A DNA stretch of 17,073 nucleotides, taken from assembly GCF_958445495.1 (NCBI RefSeq), contig NZ_CAUCSQ010000073.1, positions 1 to 17,073 on the forward strand, written 5' to 3'. The notes beneath the pieces were generated by a model, which was given only the letters and a program-made list of their open reading frames with translations, had not been told where the DNA came from and searched no databases. A program made the translations under genes and the position numbers. The DNA is from an uncultured Bacteroides sp. Its GTDB lineage: Bacteria > Bacteroidota > Bacteroidia > Bacteroidales > Bacteroidaceae. Below, piece after piece: positions 15,867-17,073 of this stretch (positions are counted from its first letter, which is position 1; each line of letters starts with the position of its first letter).

Positions 15867-15904
15867 GAAGAGAGGCTATTCGTAAATTCGAACAGCCTCT
15901 CTTC
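15867..15904 (-). terminator. Hairpin downstream of the ferritin gene, probable terminator without U-tract
   Basis: gaagagaggct (15867-15877) pairs with agcctctcttc (15894-15904) over 11 bp, then one A-C mismatch and four more pairs close a 6-base loop. It begins 24 bases past the ferritin stop, where a terminator is expected, but neither strand has a proper T-run after it (leftward it reads cacaataata). It may stop transcription or protect the 3' end. Confidence 0.5.
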
Positions 15905-15927
15905 TTTAAAATTACCTATGCCGGGGT

Positions 15928-16440
15928 TTATTTTTCAAGAAATGATTTTTTCATTCTGGCGATATCTGTCAGGTAGTCTTGCAAATCTTGTTCATGTTCT
16001 TCTTCTTCAGCAAGAATGTGTTTAACAATATCGCAAGTGGTGAAATCCTTACCGTTAGTAAAATCTGCGATTTCTTGATAGCGGAGGATTGCACAGCGTT
16101 CGGACGCCACATTGTCTTTCAATAAACTTACCGAATCGAAACCTTGTGGGGTATCATATTTACATCTAGCCAATTCAAACCATTTTTTAGGGTCCAATAC
16201 CGGAATTCCTTCTAATTCGATAATACGGTTGGCAAGCAATTGTGCGTGCTTCCGTTCTTCTTCGGCATGCTCTTCGAATTCACCTTGTATATCGGCGCGC
16301 ATGGCACCTTCTACTACTAATGCACCTACCCAATATTGGTAATATGCCAGCCATTCTTCGGACAATGCTGCATTCAATTGTGAAATTAAACTTTCCACAT
16401 CTAATCTTCCCTGTAGGATTTTTACACTTTCTCTAGCCAT
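15928..16440 (-). CDS. Dps-like / bacterioferritin-type ferritin-family protein
   Basis: This is a cytoplasmic ferritin-superfamily protein that oxidises and stores iron, probably protecting against peroxide. The 170-residue four-helix protein has bacterioferritin-like ferroxidase ligands in order: Glu29, Glu62-x2-His65, Glu114 and Glu146-x2-His149. The 33-residue step from Glu29 to Glu62 equals that in E. coli bacterioferritin (18 to 51). Three cysteines (93, 116, 136) are present, Cys116 next to ligand Glu114. This agrees with the Dps-like (DPSL) proteins described from archaea and Bacteroides fragilis, which combine a Dps-like cage with a Bfr-like centre and a cysteine pair; I assign that subgroup from memory. 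I chose the ATG at 16438-16440; the frame extends to 16485, but those 15 codons lie in AT-rich leader and overlap a palindrome. It appears monocistronic. Confidence 0.88.
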   Translation of the reverse strand: MARESVKILQGRLDVESLISQLNAALSEEWLAYYQYWVGALVVEGAMRADIQGEFEEHAEEERKHAQLLANRIIELEGIPVLDPKKWFELARCKYDTPQGFDSVSLLKDNVASERCAILRYQEIADFTNGKDFTTCDIVKHILAEEEEHEQDLQDYLTDIARMKKSFLEK

Positions 16441-16475
16441 AATTTTTATGTTTAGGTTAATATATTTAAGTTGGT

Positions 16476-16486
16476 TATGTAACATA
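16476..16486. promoter_or_regulatory. Candidate operator palindrome in the ferritin leader/promoter
   Basis: tatgt-a-acata is a perfect 5-bp inverted repeat around one base, about 36-46 bp upstream of the ferritin ATG. On the minus strand it overlaps a weak -7-like tatgttac (6 of 8 to TAnnTTTG). A redox or iron regulator could bind here, but the sequence alone does not name one. Confidence 0.3.
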
Positions 16487-16549
16487 CGGAGGTTTCTTTT
16501 GTTTTATAATCCTTTAGGTTTTAACAGAAAGAACACATTTGAGAAATAA

Positions 16550-16574
16550 CATCTTTCTTTTTTAAGAAACGATG
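16550..16574. repeat. AT-rich palindrome upstream of the ferritin gene
   Basis: catc plus tttctt (16550-16559) is matched by aagaaa plus gatg (16564-16574) with one extra C at 16570 and a tttt loop. The 10-bp stem lies about 110 bp upstream of the ferritin start. It could be an operator or a hairpin at the 3' end of an unseen transcript. Confidence 0.35.
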
Positions 16575-17025
16575 GGAGTACTTTTATTTCTAATTACTAT
16601 GAGTGTCCCATTAAAATGCTTTTTCATTATTATATTCTTATTTCCTTATGTTGTTTCGTACCGGCTGGAATGTGTTATTACATGTTCTTGCATGAGAAAT
16701 CCTTGGTTTGATGTTCATTCCCATATTTTGATGAAAACAAGTTTCTAAGAGTTTATTATGTTATTTATCAATGGTTCTACCTGTTTCTGTTTCTCGAAGG
16801 GTTCTTTTTGGAACGTACTTTTTATGATGAGGTTTGGTTATCTTTCCTGTATTTCTCGATTTCAATATCGTTTGGAAGGAGGAATATGCCTTGAATATAG
16901 ATATAAATAAGGTGTTCTTCTCTTTACTATTATTAGGTTATAGAAAAATGCATGTTTTTATTCGTTTGTAGTTCAGTTGTTTACAGATATTCTATAATAT
17001 TTGTTTGAAAAAAGATTTATATTTG

Positions 17026-17057
17026 TTTGGATAATAAGAATAAGTTGTCTACTTTTG
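17026..17057 (+). promoter_or_regulatory. Consensus Bacteroides promoter at the right edge, rightward
   Basis: The -33 element tttg (17026-17029), a 20-bp spacer and the -7 element tacttttg (17050-17057) match the Bacteroides primary-sigma consensus fully. Very AT-rich DNA precedes it. Transcription would begin near 17063 and leave the window. A strong promoter after a long gene-free stretch suggests a stable-RNA operon (rRNA or tRNA) beyond the edge; that part is inference. Confidence 0.72.
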
Positions 17058-17073
17058 CACCCGCTTTGCAAGA

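Larger units (their letters stand above)
16441..17049. other. Gene-free AT-rich intergenic region
   Basis: About 610 bp lie between the ferritin start and the right-edge promoter. No open frame longer than a few dozen codons with family resemblance is present on either strand, and I see no tRNA, insertion-sequence end or repeat array. It holds two palindromes near the ferritin gene (16476-16486 and 16550-16574) and becomes very AT-rich toward the right edge. No TAnnTTTG consensus faces the ferritin gene, so its promoter is non-consensus or regulator-dependent. Confidence 0.7.

Noticed and set aside
15638..15976. Plus-strand frame of 112 codons across the metF start and ferritin end
   Set aside because: It crosses the metF start, its promoter and a hairpin, and has no family resemblance.
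16572..16611. atggga / tcccat inverted repeat in the right intergenic region
   Set aside because: A 6-bp match over a 28-base spacer is expected by chance in this length of DNA.
1..17073. Defence system, prophage, conjugative element or biosynthetic cluster
   Set aside because: Every sizeable frame is explained by core genes; no integrase, transposase, toxin, nuclease pair, repeat array or tRNA-linked attachment site was found.

Overview
The window looks like core chromosome of a gut Bacteroidales bacterium, most likely a Bacteroides species. The reasons are the protein sequences themselves (a GldH lipoprotein, a PSP1/RicT protein with a long Asn/Gln/Arg tail, an oversized RodA, a short Dps-like ferritin), promoters of the Bacteroides type (-7 TAnnTTTG with a TTTG-like -33), and the near absence of Shine-Dalgarno sequences. 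I see no rRNA, tRNA, CRISPR, insertion sequence, prophage or obvious transferred island. The organism call is by recognition, not by a database search.

Layout. Rightward genes fill the left two thirds. They are an ABC-F ATPase, a lipoprotein M13 metallopeptidase (PepO-like), a strong intrinsic terminator, and then a consensus promoter driving purH-mreB-mreC-mreD-mrdA(PBP2)-rodA. Spacing in that operon is very tight: 14 bp, 72 bp holding a long hairpin, a 4-bp overlap, 2 bp, and a 20-bp overlap. From about 11.6 kb the genes run leftward. metF-holB-ricT-gldH form one operon (1-bp gap, 15-bp gap, 23-bp overlap) read from a consensus promoter just upstream of metF, and it converges on rodA. A leftward Dps-like ferritin gene lies further right. 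About 630 bp of AT-rich, gene-free DNA follows, and the last 50 bases hold a consensus rightward promoter whose transcript leaves the window.

How the genes fit together. The purH operon joins the last two steps of IMP synthesis to the complete elongasome: MreB filament, MreC/MreD adaptors, PBP2 transpeptidase and RodA glycosyltransferase. The leftward operon joins folate one-carbon reduction (MetF), the clamp-loader delta-prime subunit (HolB), a RicT/YaaT homologue and GldH. The holB-ricT neighbour pair also occurs in Bacillus subtilis as holB-yaaT, so it is shared across phyla.

The most interesting signals are subtle rather than a new island. They are: a 16-bp intercistronic hairpin between mreB and mreC whose two non-Watson-Crick pairs are G-U only in the sense RNA; a roughly 115-residue block with about four extra hydrophobic segments in RodA; a RicT with an extra N-terminal Cys cluster and a 150-residue disordered tail; and GldH translationally coupled to that RicT. 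Several start codons were moved inward from the longest open frame (purH, mreC, mrdA, metF, ferritin) because the longer versions run into promoters, hairpins or upstream genes.
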